64,000 nucleotides of DNA from Dasyornis broadbenti (lineage: Eukaryota > Chordata > Aves > Passeriformes > Dasyornithidae), in the NCBI GenBank assembly GCA_013397935.1, contig VZRN01004713.1, forward strand, positions 91,720 to 155,719, read 5' to 3'. Within the stretch, counting starts at the first letter, position 1; each line of letters begins with the position of its first letter. Position numbers and translations under genes: made by a program. The notes under the pieces are model-generated. The model was not told the DNA's origin, did not search any database, and saw only the letters and a list, made by a program, of their open reading frames with translations. Positions 31,107-42,603 of the stretch are shown in pieces.

Positions 31107-34100
31107 GATTTTGCCCACAGGAAGCCACCCGTGGAAGTGGCTGCTACAGAGCCTGGCAGAGGATGTGCCCTTTGCTCCTCCCTGGAGCTGGCCCAGCCAC
31201 TTCGGCTCCTTCCACCCCCTCTCCGTGCAAATATTGGGAATTTCTAGATATTCTCACTGCTGGCTACGAAGGCGAAAAGGGGAAGTATCCAAAACCCCAA
31301 GAGTTTGCAGGAGTTGAACTGAGGTTTAATAAATTAATAAATAAAAGCACCAAACCCAAAAATACCAAAGAATTCTGAGAGCAGATTAAAAACTTCCTTG
31401 GATCTCTAGGTAGTTTTGAATTTTGACTCATATTTGGGAGAGAACAAGGACACAGGTTAGGGAAGGCGGAGGGTGAACCCTTCATCCCTCATTGACCTTG
31501 GGATGGAGAAGGAGCCAGTGGAAAAGTGCCCCCAGGAACGGGGCTCTGAGGGACCCCAGCTGCCTCCTGCTGAGGTGAGTGGGTTTGCTTTAGCTGCTAA
31601 TCCTTCCTGACAACACAAAATCACAGCTGCTAAGCCAGACTTTGGGGTGCTCGATAAGTTTTTTTTTCTCCTAAGTGGGTATCATTTAGAGCAACTCGTA
31701 GGGCACAGGTTCTGCTGACCCTACAAATCCCTCTCTTTAAAATCCAGGAGTTATTTGCTCCTCACTCCCAGTTCTCCCCTCTTTGTAAAAGACACGAAAA
31801 ACAGAGAGGGAACTCACCTTTCCTCCTGGGTTAGTGATTGAGTGGGGTCTGTGTGGAGTAGGTGCAGATTCCACGGGCGCAGTCCACTGGGATTGTCACC
31901 ATTCCGTTGCATGGCTGAAAATCCATCAATTTGAAAAAGACCAATACGTCTGGAAGTGGTTTGGGTCATAAATAGGAATGTGCACTTATCAGAACGAGCA
32001 TCAGGAAAGAGACAGGAAGGAGCTGGGTTATCTTTGGAGCGATAGCAGCAACGGGAAAGCAGTATCTGCTGAATTTCCAAACTGCAGCAGGCGTTCTCCA
32101 TGCACTGGAGACGCCTCAGGCACTTCTAAATATGCTGGGTTTATTCTGCCCCGTGTTGGTCTCAGAGGCTGAGCTAAAATTAGCTTTTTAAAATTTCTTT
32201 TTCCAGTTAGTTGTTCAGGATCTTTCTCGGTTGTGGTGAGGACAGGTTTGCAGTAAAGGGGTTTCCATTTTGGCTGCTTTTAGGGAGCTGGTGGGCTCTT
32301 CTTTAACCCTCCTGCAGTGCCATATAAAAATCCATGGGAACAACATCTCCTCGTCCTGACAATTCCCCTGCTCTCTCACAGGTGGAGGCCTTGGCAAACA
32401 GCCCTGGTTTCATGATTGTCACTGCCATAACCTCAGTTCTCTCCTCACCTACTTTGCAATTCCATATAATCCATCCTAAGTGCCAAACCCCTCCTCATCA
32501 GTAACAATTCTGTTGATGGCATCCAGTTCCATGATCTCGAGTTGCCCCAAATTGCAGCTCCCAAGGACAGCAATTCGAAACATCTTCATTCCCAAGCTCT
32601 TCCAAAGGTTGCCCAAAAGAAGGAAATGAAAAACCTGCTGCTTGACCCAACCGGGTTATGCCAGGCTCTGCTCCACTCCCACGGCCCATTTCAGCTACAG
32701 GACATCATTTCCTGTTAATTAATAGGCTCAATTACAGTATTTTGGGCTTTAACTGTGTTCTGACCAAGCAAAACCCACTGATAGCCCCAAATCGAATCCT
32801 GATCATCGCTTTAACTTCCTCTAGGACCTCTTCTTGTTGATGGAGACCTGCTTCTCACCCTGGGCTTTCCTTCCGCAACAAAAACGAACACAGAACTGCT
32901 TGGCCAACACATTTCTCGCTTCCCAAAGTGCCAATTCCTCATTCCATCAATCAAGCAAGGAAACAGCCGGCCACAAACTGGGAACACAAACAACAGTAGA
33001 AACCCTGAAAGACTGTTAAGCAATTGATATTGAAGATTTACTTCGGTGTTTCTTAGTTTTGATGACCGTGAGGGCTCAGTTGCGGAGTTACCTTCATTTC
33101 CTTGTTATTGACGGCACCGAGACAACCTCGGGAAAAAAAAAAACAAACCCAAACAGAAACCGAGTCCTTAAGCAGAGCTGCTGCTCTCAGAGTGTTTTGG
33201 GGCACTCTCCTCTTTATGTGCACAGCCTGGATTTGTCTGCCTGCCCCGGTGCCCTCCTCCCTTCAATCCAAAGAGCTGTTGAGCCAGGCCTAAGAACCGG
33301 CTGCAATGAAATCCTGAGGCTGCTCTTTCCACACACGATTCTCCGGGACAAGGAGGAACCTGCCACATTCCACGGACAACACTCTCCAGGATGAATTCCC
33401 GAGGGGAGATCCCATCCCAGGGAATCAGTGCAAGAGAAGGTGCTCGCTCTTTGCCATGGAAACGGGTGAAGGGACACATTAGAGAAGGAATTGTTTCCGT
33501 GGAGAGGCTGTGGAGAGCTGGCAAGAGCAGCAGCCTGGATGGAAAACTGCAGGTGGGAAAACCAGCGAGCTTTGAATTAGTCCCACACAGCAGGGAGGAG
33601 ATGCCACCCCCCCGAGCAGCTCTTGTCTGGAGCACTCCAGACCCCACCGCTGTTTGCACAAATCAGGAGTGCCGGTTTCGTTTACTGGAATCAAACCGTG
33701 TGAGGAGGAATGGTACCTCTGTGGAGCTGGGAACGGCCTGATCCCAACAGGTTCTTCTCCGTGGCTTCCCCTGCCATCGCCACAGGAGCTTCACAGGCAG
33801 AACAACATCCCTGAGATCAGTGTGTGCAACCAACCTCCGCGTGCTCCCAGTCCATCCCACCACGGAGTTATCCCGAGCTTTGATCCCCGCATCCACAGGC
33901 AGCTGCCCCATCCGCACTGCCACCGACCCCAGGGCCCGCACACAACACCTGGAGACGGGAATCGGCAGGAAAGAGCATCCCTGTGGTAATTCAATCTGCA
34001 TAAAACACCTTTCCTGCAACTATTACTCCCACTTGGAGTTAATTATGACATCTCCAGCAATTTCTCCATTGATTTGAAGGAGGGCATCGTGCGTTTGGGG

Positions 34101-34428
34101 TCCTCAATCAATTGTTCTGCTCTCGGTACATTTAACTGCTGCAGAATTTTCCACAGCTATTTTGTTCTTCACAGCTCCTTGAAAAACACCTCAGCCTCCA
34201 ATTTATTTCCAGTCATCAAAGCGAAATCTTTCCAATGGACAGTATGATTTATAAAGTGGGAGAGATACTTTTATGCACTGCTTTATGGATTCTAAGCCTT
34301 CAATATTTGTTATAGCTCTTTATTCATTTGGTCTGAAAAGGCAGGGGGAAAAAAAGCTCGCCGCTGAATAAAGAGGAAAACGATTCTCAGCTTTCAAACA
34401 ATGAGCATATCAAATTAAAAAATCATTT
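31107..34428. other. unique non-coding sequence
   Basis: About 3.3 kb with no recognised repeat family or credible gene. 31310-31380 is A-rich with AATAAA words. 34020-34420 is AT-rich and balanced, possibly a conserved element. Frames at 33168-33659 (minus) and 33391-33741 (plus) overlap each other and carry no domain. Confidence 0.5.
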
Positions 34429-34610
34429 ATTTCAGTGCCTCTCCTGCTGCTTTGTCACAACGGCACGGTTGTGGAGCCTTCAGCTGGCACACGGGTATTC
34501 CGTGGCTGTGAGGGGCAAACTGGAAGTGGGAGAATCTGGCAGAGCCCAGAGGAATCCACAAACTCTGGAGTGGGACTGAAACTGCAAAGTTTGTGGTTTT
34601 CTTCACAGAA
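34429..34610 (-). repeat. dispersed repeat X, copy 2
   Basis: Reverse complement of 2484-2668, roughly 85-88% identical by eye from ATTTCAGTGCCTCTCCTGCT at the left edge to CTTCACAGAA at the right edge. On its own strand X directly follows the 3' tail of the CR1 at 34611-35068, just as copy 1 directly follows CR1 tail octamers. The outer edge is AT-rich in this copy and differs from copy 1, which supports GCACTGAAAT as the true boundary. Confidence 0.82.
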
Positions 34611-35068
34611 CCGTGGAGTGGTTTGGGTTGGAAGGGACCTTAAACCTCATCCAGTGCCCCTCCTGCCATGGCAAGGACACCTTCCCCTGTCCCAGGCTGC
34701 TCCCAGCCCTGTCCAGCCTGGCCTTGGGCACTGCCAGGGATCCAGGGGCAGCCCCAGCTGCTCTGGGCACCTGGGCCAGGGCCTCACCACCCTCCCAGGG
34801 AGGAATTTTTTCCCAATATCCCATCCAAACCTTCTCTCTCTGCCACTTTGAAGCCATTCCCTCCTTTCCTGTCACTACGTGTTCTCCAAAGTCTCTCCAC
34901 CTTTCTCGTAGCTCCCTTCAGGCCACAACTCTTCACCCTGAAACCTTCTCTTGTCCAGGCCGGACAATCCCAGCTCTCCCAGCCTTTCCTCCCAGCAGAG
35001 CTGCTCCATCCCTCTGCTCATCCTGGAGCCTCCTCTGGATCTGCTCCAACAGGTCCCTGACTCTGGAG
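34611..35068 (-). mobile_element. longest CR1 copy in the window, minus strand
   Basis: The 3' end at the left has degenerate octamers (CCGTGGAG). It is followed by GGTTTGGGTTGGAAGGGACC, TAAACCTCATCCAGTGCCCC, CTGCCATGGC, CAGGGATCCAGGGGCAGCCC and GAGGAATTTTTTCCCAATAT. It then runs on into the more 5' CR1 region with CTCCCTTCAGGCC, CAATCCCAGCTCTCCCAGCC, CTGGAGCCTCCTCTGGATCT and GCTCCAACAGGTCCCTGACT. At about 458 bp it is the only copy here that reaches this far 5'. Confidence 0.93.
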
Positions 35069-35560
35069 TCAGGGCATTCCAGCATGTTCAAGATGCTCAA
35101 GCCCATCCACCTTGCCTGGGAAAGGCAGCTCAGCTGCTCGGGTGCTCAAATCCATCCCTTCACCGCGGCTCCTCACAGACCCAAACATCCCCACCACACC
35201 CACGTTTCTCCGGACACCTGGCACACCTTGTTCAGTTGTCCCAGACCGAAGCTCTCCACCCTCCCCTCCTCCTGGCCAGGTGACCTCGCTGCTGCCTGAG
35301 CCTCGTGCCCAAAGCAGGAGGATCTCCCATTCATCCTCTCTCCTGTTTCTCCCTTTTCCCTTCCCAGGTAACTCTCACTCCTCCCTTTTCTTCCACCCAC
35401 CCTCCTGATTTTTCCAGTGTTTTCCATCTCAGCTGTTTTCATCCAATCTTTCCTGGCACTGCTGGCTCTGCCTTCAGACCTCATTTATCCATCACCACAC
35501 GGCAGTTTCACCTGATTTCTGGGAAGCATTCAAATTTGCTCTTTATTGTTTTAAAAATCT
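35069..35560. other. pyrimidine-rich tract next to the CR1
   Basis: Strongly C/T-rich on the plus strand, with few purine runs, for example around 35330-35410. It continues the C/T bias of the reversed CR1 but does not match CR1 landmarks that I know. It might be more 5' CR1 or another retroposon in reverse orientation, or simply low-complexity DNA. Confidence 0.4.
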
Positions 35561-36161
35561 CTTAGGAACCTCTCGACTCCCCTGCATCGTGCGAAGAAAA
35601 ATAATTATAAAAATACCCGCTCTCTTTAATACCAAGAATTTGTCATCCACAGGATTTTTTTTCTAGGTATAATAGTAGTTTAACTCATTAACTTTATGCT
35701 AAGTACAGCAATTTTTCTGTCTCCTACCCAAATATTTCCAATAGTAATGATACAGCTTAGATAAAGTGATTTAAGTCGCACATTCAGTGTGCTTATGCAA
35801 CGATAATTAATTACCTCCAAGATTGGGTTCCTCTTTCACTTCCAGTTACGCTTGCCTGTTTCTGATGATCACCCTGCAAGAGCTCCTCTCCAATTCCATA
35901 ATCCAGTTTGACATGGAGCCACTCCTGACTGGAAGGGAGGAAGGAGGCGTGCGCCTGGGAGCAGGAGGCTGGAGCAGCGGGATGGGATGGGGAAATGGGT
36001 TAAGAGGCTCTGCCTTCACAGGGGCTGCCAGGAGGAAAAAAAGATCCTTGTGTTTGTACTCCAGCAGCTCTGCGCGGCTGCCACGCAGGGAACACGGAGC
36101 CGGCTGCTCCCAGGCCCAGGGAAGGGGCTCCTGCTGCCAGGGAGGGCTGGGCAGGAGGCAG
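35561..36161. other. AT-rich block then GC-rich lead-in to a minisatellite
   Basis: 35580-35820 is AT-rich and balanced, possibly conserved. 35930-36161 is GC-rich. The frames running through here into the array (217 codons plus, 237 codons minus) owe their length to the array and are not called genes. Confidence 0.45.
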
Positions 36162-36470
36162 CTCCAGCAGGGAATTGCCCTCTCTGCATCGAATCCTGCA
36201 CGGCTCCAGCAGGGAATTGCCCTCTCTGCATCCCCACCCTGCACGGCTCCAGGAAGGAATTGCCCTCTCTGCATCCCCACCCTGCACAGCTCCAGGAGGG
36301 AATTGCCCTCTCTGCATCCCCATCCTGCACAGCTCCAGGAGGGAATTGCCCTCTCTGCATCCCCATCCTGCACAGCTCCAGCAGGGAATTGCCCTCTCTG
36401 CATCCAATCCTGCAAGGCTCCAGCAGGGAATTGCCCTCTCTGCACCCCATCCTGCACAGCTCCAGCAGCA
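36162..36470. repeat. 43-bp minisatellite, 7 copies plus a partial copy
   Basis: Units begin CTCCAGCAGGGAATTGCCCT or CTCCAGGAGGGAATTGCCCT and end CCTGCACAG or CCTGCACGG. Lengths are 42-43 bp. The middle units with 'CCATCCTGCACAG' are almost identical, the usual sign of recent internal duplication. Because 43 is not a multiple of three, each frame cycles through different peptides (APAGNCPLCI, SRRELPSLHP, LQEGIALSAS). This explains long but meaningless frames on both strands. Confidence 0.97.
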
Positions 36471-38106
36471 AACTGAGCAAGAACCTCTGCAGTTTCTCCC
36501 TCTTTCCTGAAACTGTGGGAGTCTCCCTTGCAAAGGAGAGTCTGGAGCTGTTTGCTCACACGAAGGTGCTTAGGACACCAAGAGAAGCTCCTGGACGTCT
36601 TTCCCTCAGTCAGGAAAAATGCTTTGACACCTTTGCCGAGTCTTTATGGCCACGAGCATCATAGAGACAAGAAAAGGTCTCCAAAATCCTTGACAACTCC
36701 TTCTCCTCAAAGAAATTTAACAAAATAGGAAAGTTTTTAAAAATTCTATTAATACATTGTGCTCGAATTTCCTTAAATGGCCTTAAACCTTAGAAACACA
36801 CGTACTCACACACGAAATTGAAACCTTCAAGAGCAAAGCGCCACAGACTAAAACTCCAGGCAGTTCTGTCCCTAAAAACTCTCCCCCACAAATTCCCAAC
36901 AGTTGAACAAAACCAGGACAACTGCGCAATATTCAGAACTTGTTCCAGACTTGCCTCAGTGTCTGTATTTACGGCACTGTGGATTCTTTTTTAAATCAGC
37001 CCGTTTTGCATATGAATTAAAATTCAAAAAGCACTAATAACTGCAGATGATGAGCACTAATCTTGGTCTTCAGCCTCAGCATCCCTGGAAGTCTCTCCCT
37101 CCTGCCTGAGCACCCCGGGTTCAGAATATCTCCAATTTTTCCATCTTTTATTTGCATAGGTAGGGATTATTCAGTTTATTCAAGCCAATTATCTCAGCGT
37201 GATTCATCATCATGATGCTCCAAAATAAAAGCAATCAGGCTCGATTGGTGCAATTAAAAAGGTATTTTTATATTTGGAGGAAAAAAAAAAAAAAGCACCT
37301 GTTGAACTGGGAACTTTTCTCCAAACATCAGGGCGCTTGCTGAACCGGCGTGAAACACCTTTTTTTCTCTCCCTGAAGCCCGAATGCAGAGCTCCGTGCT
37401 TTCTCTTGGTTAAATACGCGTAAAAGATCGAGTGAAAAGCTGCGCTTTGTCCGCCGAGCCAATACAACATTTTACTGGCCCGTTGTACTCAAGGGAAGTC
37501 CCCGTTTTGCAGGAGCACGGAGCAGAGCTCACACCCAGCCCTGCAGAGGAGGAACCGAAGGAGTCAGGGAGCAGGGACCCATCAACCACTGCAGGAAGGA
37601 AAAGGGAAAAGCTTTCATTCCATGAGATTTTTTTTTTTCCCAGAGCCTCTCTCAGTCATGCACTTCCAACTCTCTAATGATTTATCGTCATAAATAATTC
37701 CCAGGCTCCTCTCTCCACGAAAATTAAAAAGCCAGGAGAGTCCTTCCCTGCACCTCGTGACTCAACGGGAGCTCCTCTCACAAATTCTGACTGAAGTTCC
37801 CGCTCCCACCCGGGAATTCCTGCTCGGGAATGCACAGGGACGCTGCTCACACAAAACCCCTTCTCCTCTTCAACAGCCAAGTGCTTCAGCAGTGAGTTAA
37901 TTAACAAATCAGTTAATTAACAACCACTCCAGCCGTCCTCCATGGCACTCTCACAGTCTGGGGCCTGCTCTGATGTTTGTTCTCTCTTCTTCTGAGGACA
38001 CAGATGGCACAAAGCGGCTTCAGGGCGTTCCCCTGGGGCAGTTTGTGCCCTTAGCCTGCGTCACCAGCAGAGCTGGAAGTTCTGCGGGATCCCATGGATA
38101 TTCATG
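36471..38106. other. unique sequence with a POU-motif-bearing AT-rich block
   Basis: 36950-37230 is AT-rich and non-repetitive. It holds a perfect octamer ATTTGCAT at 37150-37157 and a related TTGCATATGAAT at 37006-37017. A run of 14 A lies at 37281-37294. A 16-bp duplication with two TTAATTAA palindromes lies at about 37896-37923. No gene recognised. Confidence 0.35.
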
Positions 38107-38213
38107 GCACGGTTTGGACACCTCCACTGTCCCAGGCTGCTCCAAGCCTGCCCAGCCTGGCCTTGGACACTGCCAGGGATCCAGGGGCAGCCCCAGCTGC
38201 TCTGGGCACCCAC
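38107..38213 (-). mobile_element. short CR1 fragment, minus strand
   Basis: CACTGTCCCAGGCTGCTCCA, CCCAGCCTGGCCTTGGACAC and CCAGGGATCCAGGGGCAGCC are all present. The 3' tail is largely decayed, although GGTTTGGACACC remains. The fragment stops at CTGCTCTGGGCACCCA. Confidence 0.9.
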
Positions 38214-39458
38214 CAGTGATGGTTTGCATCTCCTCCTTCACCAGTACTTGAAGAATTTGCCACATCCACAAACCAAAGGCATCGTTTAAAATGACGGATT
38301 CATCATTTATGAACACTCGAAACAAAACAAAAGCACCTTTTCCTGCCGGAGGCTTCTTCTCCCTGGGATTTTCCATGAGAATCCCTTGCTAAGGTCCCTA
38401 ATTGCTGTTTGTACGGTGTGTTCAGCCTCAGATTCCAAAGTGCTCCAAGGAGGAGCAAATCCAATGGAAATCAATGCCGTGGATCTGCTCTTCAAGCAGC
38501 AGCTGAGGCAGAACTCTCCAGAGGGACAGGAGCCGTTGGCTTTTCCTGCTTGCCAGCGTCAGGGGAGGGCAAACACCTGACAATCCCCCAAGAACTGCAC
38601 TTTGAAACGAGGTCGAGCTCACAGTCGCTTTTGCTGTAGCAGCTCAGGGGGAGCTGAACTCACCTTTACATCCCCCTCTGGAAAAGGGTGTGACACGCGT
38701 CCTGAAAAGGAGGATTTGCTCCCTGGGAAGCGCCCCGATCGCCACAGGAGAAACACCAGCCCTTGGATGGGCTCTTGGGATTCTCCTTCACCTCCCCCAG
38801 GCTGAGGAAGTGAAAAAAAAACCTCAAAAGTTCCCGTTCTGGATTCCCCTCTCCCCCTCCTCCCCTTGTTTGGTGTTTGGAGCCGCAGGGAAAACGAAGC
38901 CACTCCGTTATTTACTGCCACCCTTCGATTTTTGATCCCAGTCCAATTGCAGGGCTCCACATTCCAGGATCCACCAGGAAAGGGAAGGGCAGGAACATCC
39001 CAGCGGGCTGGATTCAGGTGTACCCAGACGGACACACTGGGGCTTCCTCTGCCACGCCAAGGGCTCAGCTTGGCAGGGGAATTCTTGAGGCGGGAGCTGC
39101 AAATCAACACAGATCACTCACACAGGGATCACAAGGCAAAGTTCCAGGCTTTTTCCACCCTCAGAACTTCCAGAACAAAAGCGGGAAAAGCTTTTCCAAG
39201 AAGGAAGCGGCAGCACGTGCTCTTGCAAAGAGCTGACAGAGCCAAACGCACTTCCAGGGTGGAATTCCTGGGTGGAATTCTCCAGGAGAACTGGAACCTG
39301 CTGGCTCCAGGCTGTGCCCAGCTCCCAGTTTCCCAGGAAGTACAAAGCCGGCGCTTTTCCCAGCAGAATTCCAGTTCTGGCAGAGCGATGCCATTCCCTG
39401 CCCCTCTCCAGCCTTCCCCTGCTTGCATTCCCTCAGAGGGAGTGGAGGAGCTGGAGCT
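38214..39458. other. unique, moderately GC-rich non-coding sequence
   Basis: No repeat family recognised. A 280-codon plus-strand frame (38866-39708) runs through part of this and through the 39-bp array. It has no start context or domain that I recognise and is matched by a 211-codon frame on the minus strand. Confidence 0.5.
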
Positions 39459-39653
39459 GAGCTCACGGAAAACAGGAATGCTTCCCAAATCCCACCTGAG
39501 CTCAAGGAAAACAGGAACGCTTCCCAAATCCCACCTGAGCTCAAGGAAAGCAGGAACGCTTCCCAAATCCCACCTGAGCTCAGAGAAAGCAGGAATGCTT
39601 CCCAAATCCCACCTGAGCTCAGAGAAAGCAGGAACGCTTCCCAAATCCCACCT
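39459..39653. repeat. 39-bp minisatellite, 5 exact-length copies
   Basis: Five consecutive units, each starting GAGCTCA and ending TCCCAAATCCCACCT, with an exact 39-bp period. Units differ at 1-4 sites (CACGGAAAA, AAGGAAAAC, AGAGAAAGC; AATGC versus AACGC). As 39 is 13 codons, the array is open in several frames (ELKENRNASQIPP, SSRKAGTLPKSHL; minus ELRWDLGSVPAFL). This mimics a repetitive protein. Confidence 0.98.
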
Positions 39654-42203
39654 GGCTCTGCGGCTGAGTGTCCCTGTCACTGCTTTTAAGGCTCCACCGA
39701 GCTGGTGAGACTCATCCCTTGTGGCTGCCACCTCCAAAAGAAGCAGGGACAATTTGTTGGTCAAGATGAAAGACGATGAGGGTTTATTATCCCTGTTTTT
39801 CCCATCCTGGAATGCACAATCCCCTCAGGATGCTCAGATGAAGAGGCCCGAGTTCCCAAACTCCGGCTCAGTCCAAAACCAGGCTCACAAGGAGAAGGTG
39901 CTCAGCAGCAAATCCTCACTGGGAATTCCAATGTGAATTTATTTTCCTCTCTCCTGTCTTTGTCACCTGTGGCAGGCAGGGAGCTTGCAGATGTTTTTCT
40001 CATTAACCAATTCCCCCGGTTTTGGTGGAGCAATTTCAACTCCGTGAACTCCTCGCCGCTCCCTTCGGGGTCTCCCGAGAGTTTTGTGTTCCAGCCCGGA
40101 AAAACAGTGTCTGATTTTTCATTTATTCCTTGCAATGAGAGCTCAGGCCTCTCTCACATCCCGTCACACGCAATTCCTCCACATTGCACGGCCCGGAGGG
40201 TTTTATTCCCAATTCCAGTGGCCCAGAACCCGTCAGACGGTTTGATTATGGATTGATTGGTTATTTATTTTGTGGTTCTTCACGGCAGATCTTGGTGAAA
40301 GCAGCCCCTGAACCAGTGGTTGTTTGGTCGATATCCCTGATCCAGCAATGCCAAGTCACAGGGATGAGCCCGGGTCCCGGTAATTTTCTCAGGAAGTACC
40401 TGACCTCTGCCTTTCCACCCCATTCCGGCCAAACTCCGTCTCAAATCCTCCGAAATTGCCTGGATCTCATCTGAAATCAATTCCTTCGCTCTCCCCTTCC
40501 GTGTTTCTAATATTGTTGCCGAAGGATCAGGACAATTTCAAACAATTATCTTTTAATTAAGGCTGATTTCCAGTGGAAGTCACGCACAGCTGCTTAACAA
40601 CTTCCCCATTAGTCCCCAGATAAGTTCCCTGTGATTATCTGGGGCCTCAAAAGCAGCAGTAACGAGGCAGCAGTGTCATCTCTGGCGGGCTCTGCACAAA
40701 AAGATCTCCCCGAGCCACAGAAATGAGGGGAATTAGGACAGACAGCAAAGAAACCCAAACTAGAATTCACCACTGCCTGAAACAGCTGCTTTAAATTTGT
40801 CGTTCTCAGGAGGCAGTAACAGCGTTTTCCAGCATGACACAATACAGTCAAGCAAACATCTCAGTTCTCGCTCTCTATTTCACTTCTCTCTGTAAATATC
40901 CACTTAACGGGGCTGGTTATGGCTTGGTTTTCATTTCCTAGCAGTTTTTCTGAGGATTCACCTTCTCAGTACCTTCTTTTTTAGATCTTTTTTATTATTT
41001 TTCTGCATATCAGATGCTGGGGCCCTGCGCGCCGAGGTTGGTCAGGGGGAGATCCCCAAAAAGGGGAGTCTGGAATGAGGAGCGGCTCCAAAGAGACACC
41101 AGCACTGCCAGATTTCCTGGAGATGGCGCTGAAAATTCGGGGAATATTCCCAGAAATCCTTTCCCTGCCTCCTGGGGGTGCACCAAGTCCTCTCCACCCA
41201 AGAGGTGCAGCCGTTCCCAGCAGCAGCAGCGGATCCAGCTCCTCACAGAGCAGGATTTCCAGCCCCAAACGCCGGTGCTGTGCCCCTACGAGGTGCATTT
41301 TCACCAGGGATCCCAAGGCAGCTTTGTATTTTCCTTCCTGAGCTCCTTGGATATCTCTCCATTCATTTCGTGGCGCTTCACTGGGAATGCAAAGCAAACA
41401 TCCTCATCAGCAACGCAGCCCACTAAGCACTCGATTATCTGCATTTCGTGAAGACAAAACCATTTCATTTCAGGTTTTTTGGGGTGTTTGTGCCCAGCGG
41501 GACATGAGCTCGAATTAGGGCCTAGAGTTCTGAAGGAAGAACATGCAATTATCCTAGAAAAAGCTTTTTATTTGGGATATAATGATGTAAACCCCCATCT
41601 CCTGAATTCTGAAAGTGCTTTGGCACCCAGAAGGAGGAACTGGACAGTTTTGCTGCTGGCCCAAACCCACCTGTATTCCATACATTCTGCAGGAACAGAG
41701 CAGAGAGGGGGGGTTTGGGAGGCCATGGCACCATTCCTGAAGGGAATATCCCTGGCTGCAGCGATGCCAGCGTTTGGAATCGTGCCTGGCACAAGGACAG
41801 AGCATGTGGTGTCGAATGCAGGCAAATGGAACAGCTCTTCCTCTCAACTGGAGCCACATCCTGCGGCAGCAATCCCAAACCCAGCCCCAGCTGCTTCCCT
41901 CTGGATTTGCACCTGGAGGAAACTGGCTGAGGATTCACGTGGGTTTGCATTGGTTGGATATTTACAGCGTGCACGGTCACATTGCAGCCAGGTGCATGGA
42001 AATGATGGATTCCGGGTGAAATTTGCACGGAACATTTCAGGAATTCCGGGTTTCTCCCTTTCTATTCCCGACCTCCAGAGCCTCAGCGTGTCCATCCCCA
42101 CACGCGGTGCCCTTTCCCGTCATCACTGGGATTCCATCCTTTGTTTAATCTCAGTTCAACAGGTTTCAGGTTTTCCCCTTCAAATGCGCAGGAAGCTCCT
42201 GCA
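39654..42203. other. unique non-coding sequence with one long open frame
   Basis: No repeat family recognised. 40500-40990 is AT-rich. The frame at 41479-42240 (253 codons, plus) extends into the first unit of the 100-bp array. Its translation has no domain or signal that I know, no matching exon structure, and is covered by 159- and 101-codon frames on the other strand. Confidence 0.45.
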
Positions 42204-42603
42204 GAGCAGAATTTGGATTCCCAAACCAAGAGAAGTTTAGGAGAAGGTTGGGATTGGATGAGCTTTAAAATCCATTCCAGCCCAAACCGCTCTGGGGTTC
42301 TGAGAGCAGAATTTGCAATCCCACACCAAGAGAAGTTTAGGAGAAGGTTGGGATTGGATGAGCTTTAAAATCCATTCCAGCCCAAACCACTCCAGGGTTC
42401 TGCGAGCAGAATTTGGATTCCCAAACTAAGAGAAGTTTAGGAGAAGGTTGGGATTGGATGAGCTTTAAAATCCATTCCAGCCCAAACCACTCCAGGGATC
42501 TGCGAGCAGAATTTGGATTCCCAAACCCAGAGAAGTTTAGGAGAAGGTTGGGACTGGATGATCTCTGAAATCCATTCCAGCCCAAACCACTCCAGGGTTC
42601 TGA
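42204..42603. repeat. 100-bp tandem array built on a CR1 tail, 4 copies
   Basis: Four units start with GAGCAGAATTT (the landmark falls at 42204, 42304, 42404 and 42504), an exact 100-bp period. About 43 bp are non-CR1 (GAGCAGAATTTGGATTCCCA through AGGAGAAGG). The remaining roughly 57 bp read as a CR1 3' end (GATGAGCTTTAAAATCCATT, CCAGCCCAAACCACTCCAGG, GTTCTG). The fourth unit (GGACTGGATGATCTCTGAAA) is closest to the CR1 consensus, so the array probably grew leftward from, or kept its least changed copy at, the right end. Confidence 0.95.

Noticed and set aside
35823..36559. Cysteine- and proline-rich repeated peptides (PAGNCPLCI) on the plus strand and WSCAGWG-type on the minus strand
   Set aside because: They come from a 43-bp minisatellite whose period is not a multiple of three, so the peptide repeats are a by-product.
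38866..39708. 280-codon plus-strand open frame with SSRKTGTLPKSHL repeats
   Set aside because: The repetitive half is the 39-bp array, which is open in several frames including the minus strand. The other half has no recognisable domain and no splice context.
41479..42240. 253-codon plus-strand open frame
   Set aside because: No family resemblance seen, opposed by 159- and 101-codon minus frames, and it ends inside the 100-bp array. Transcript data would be needed to reconsider.
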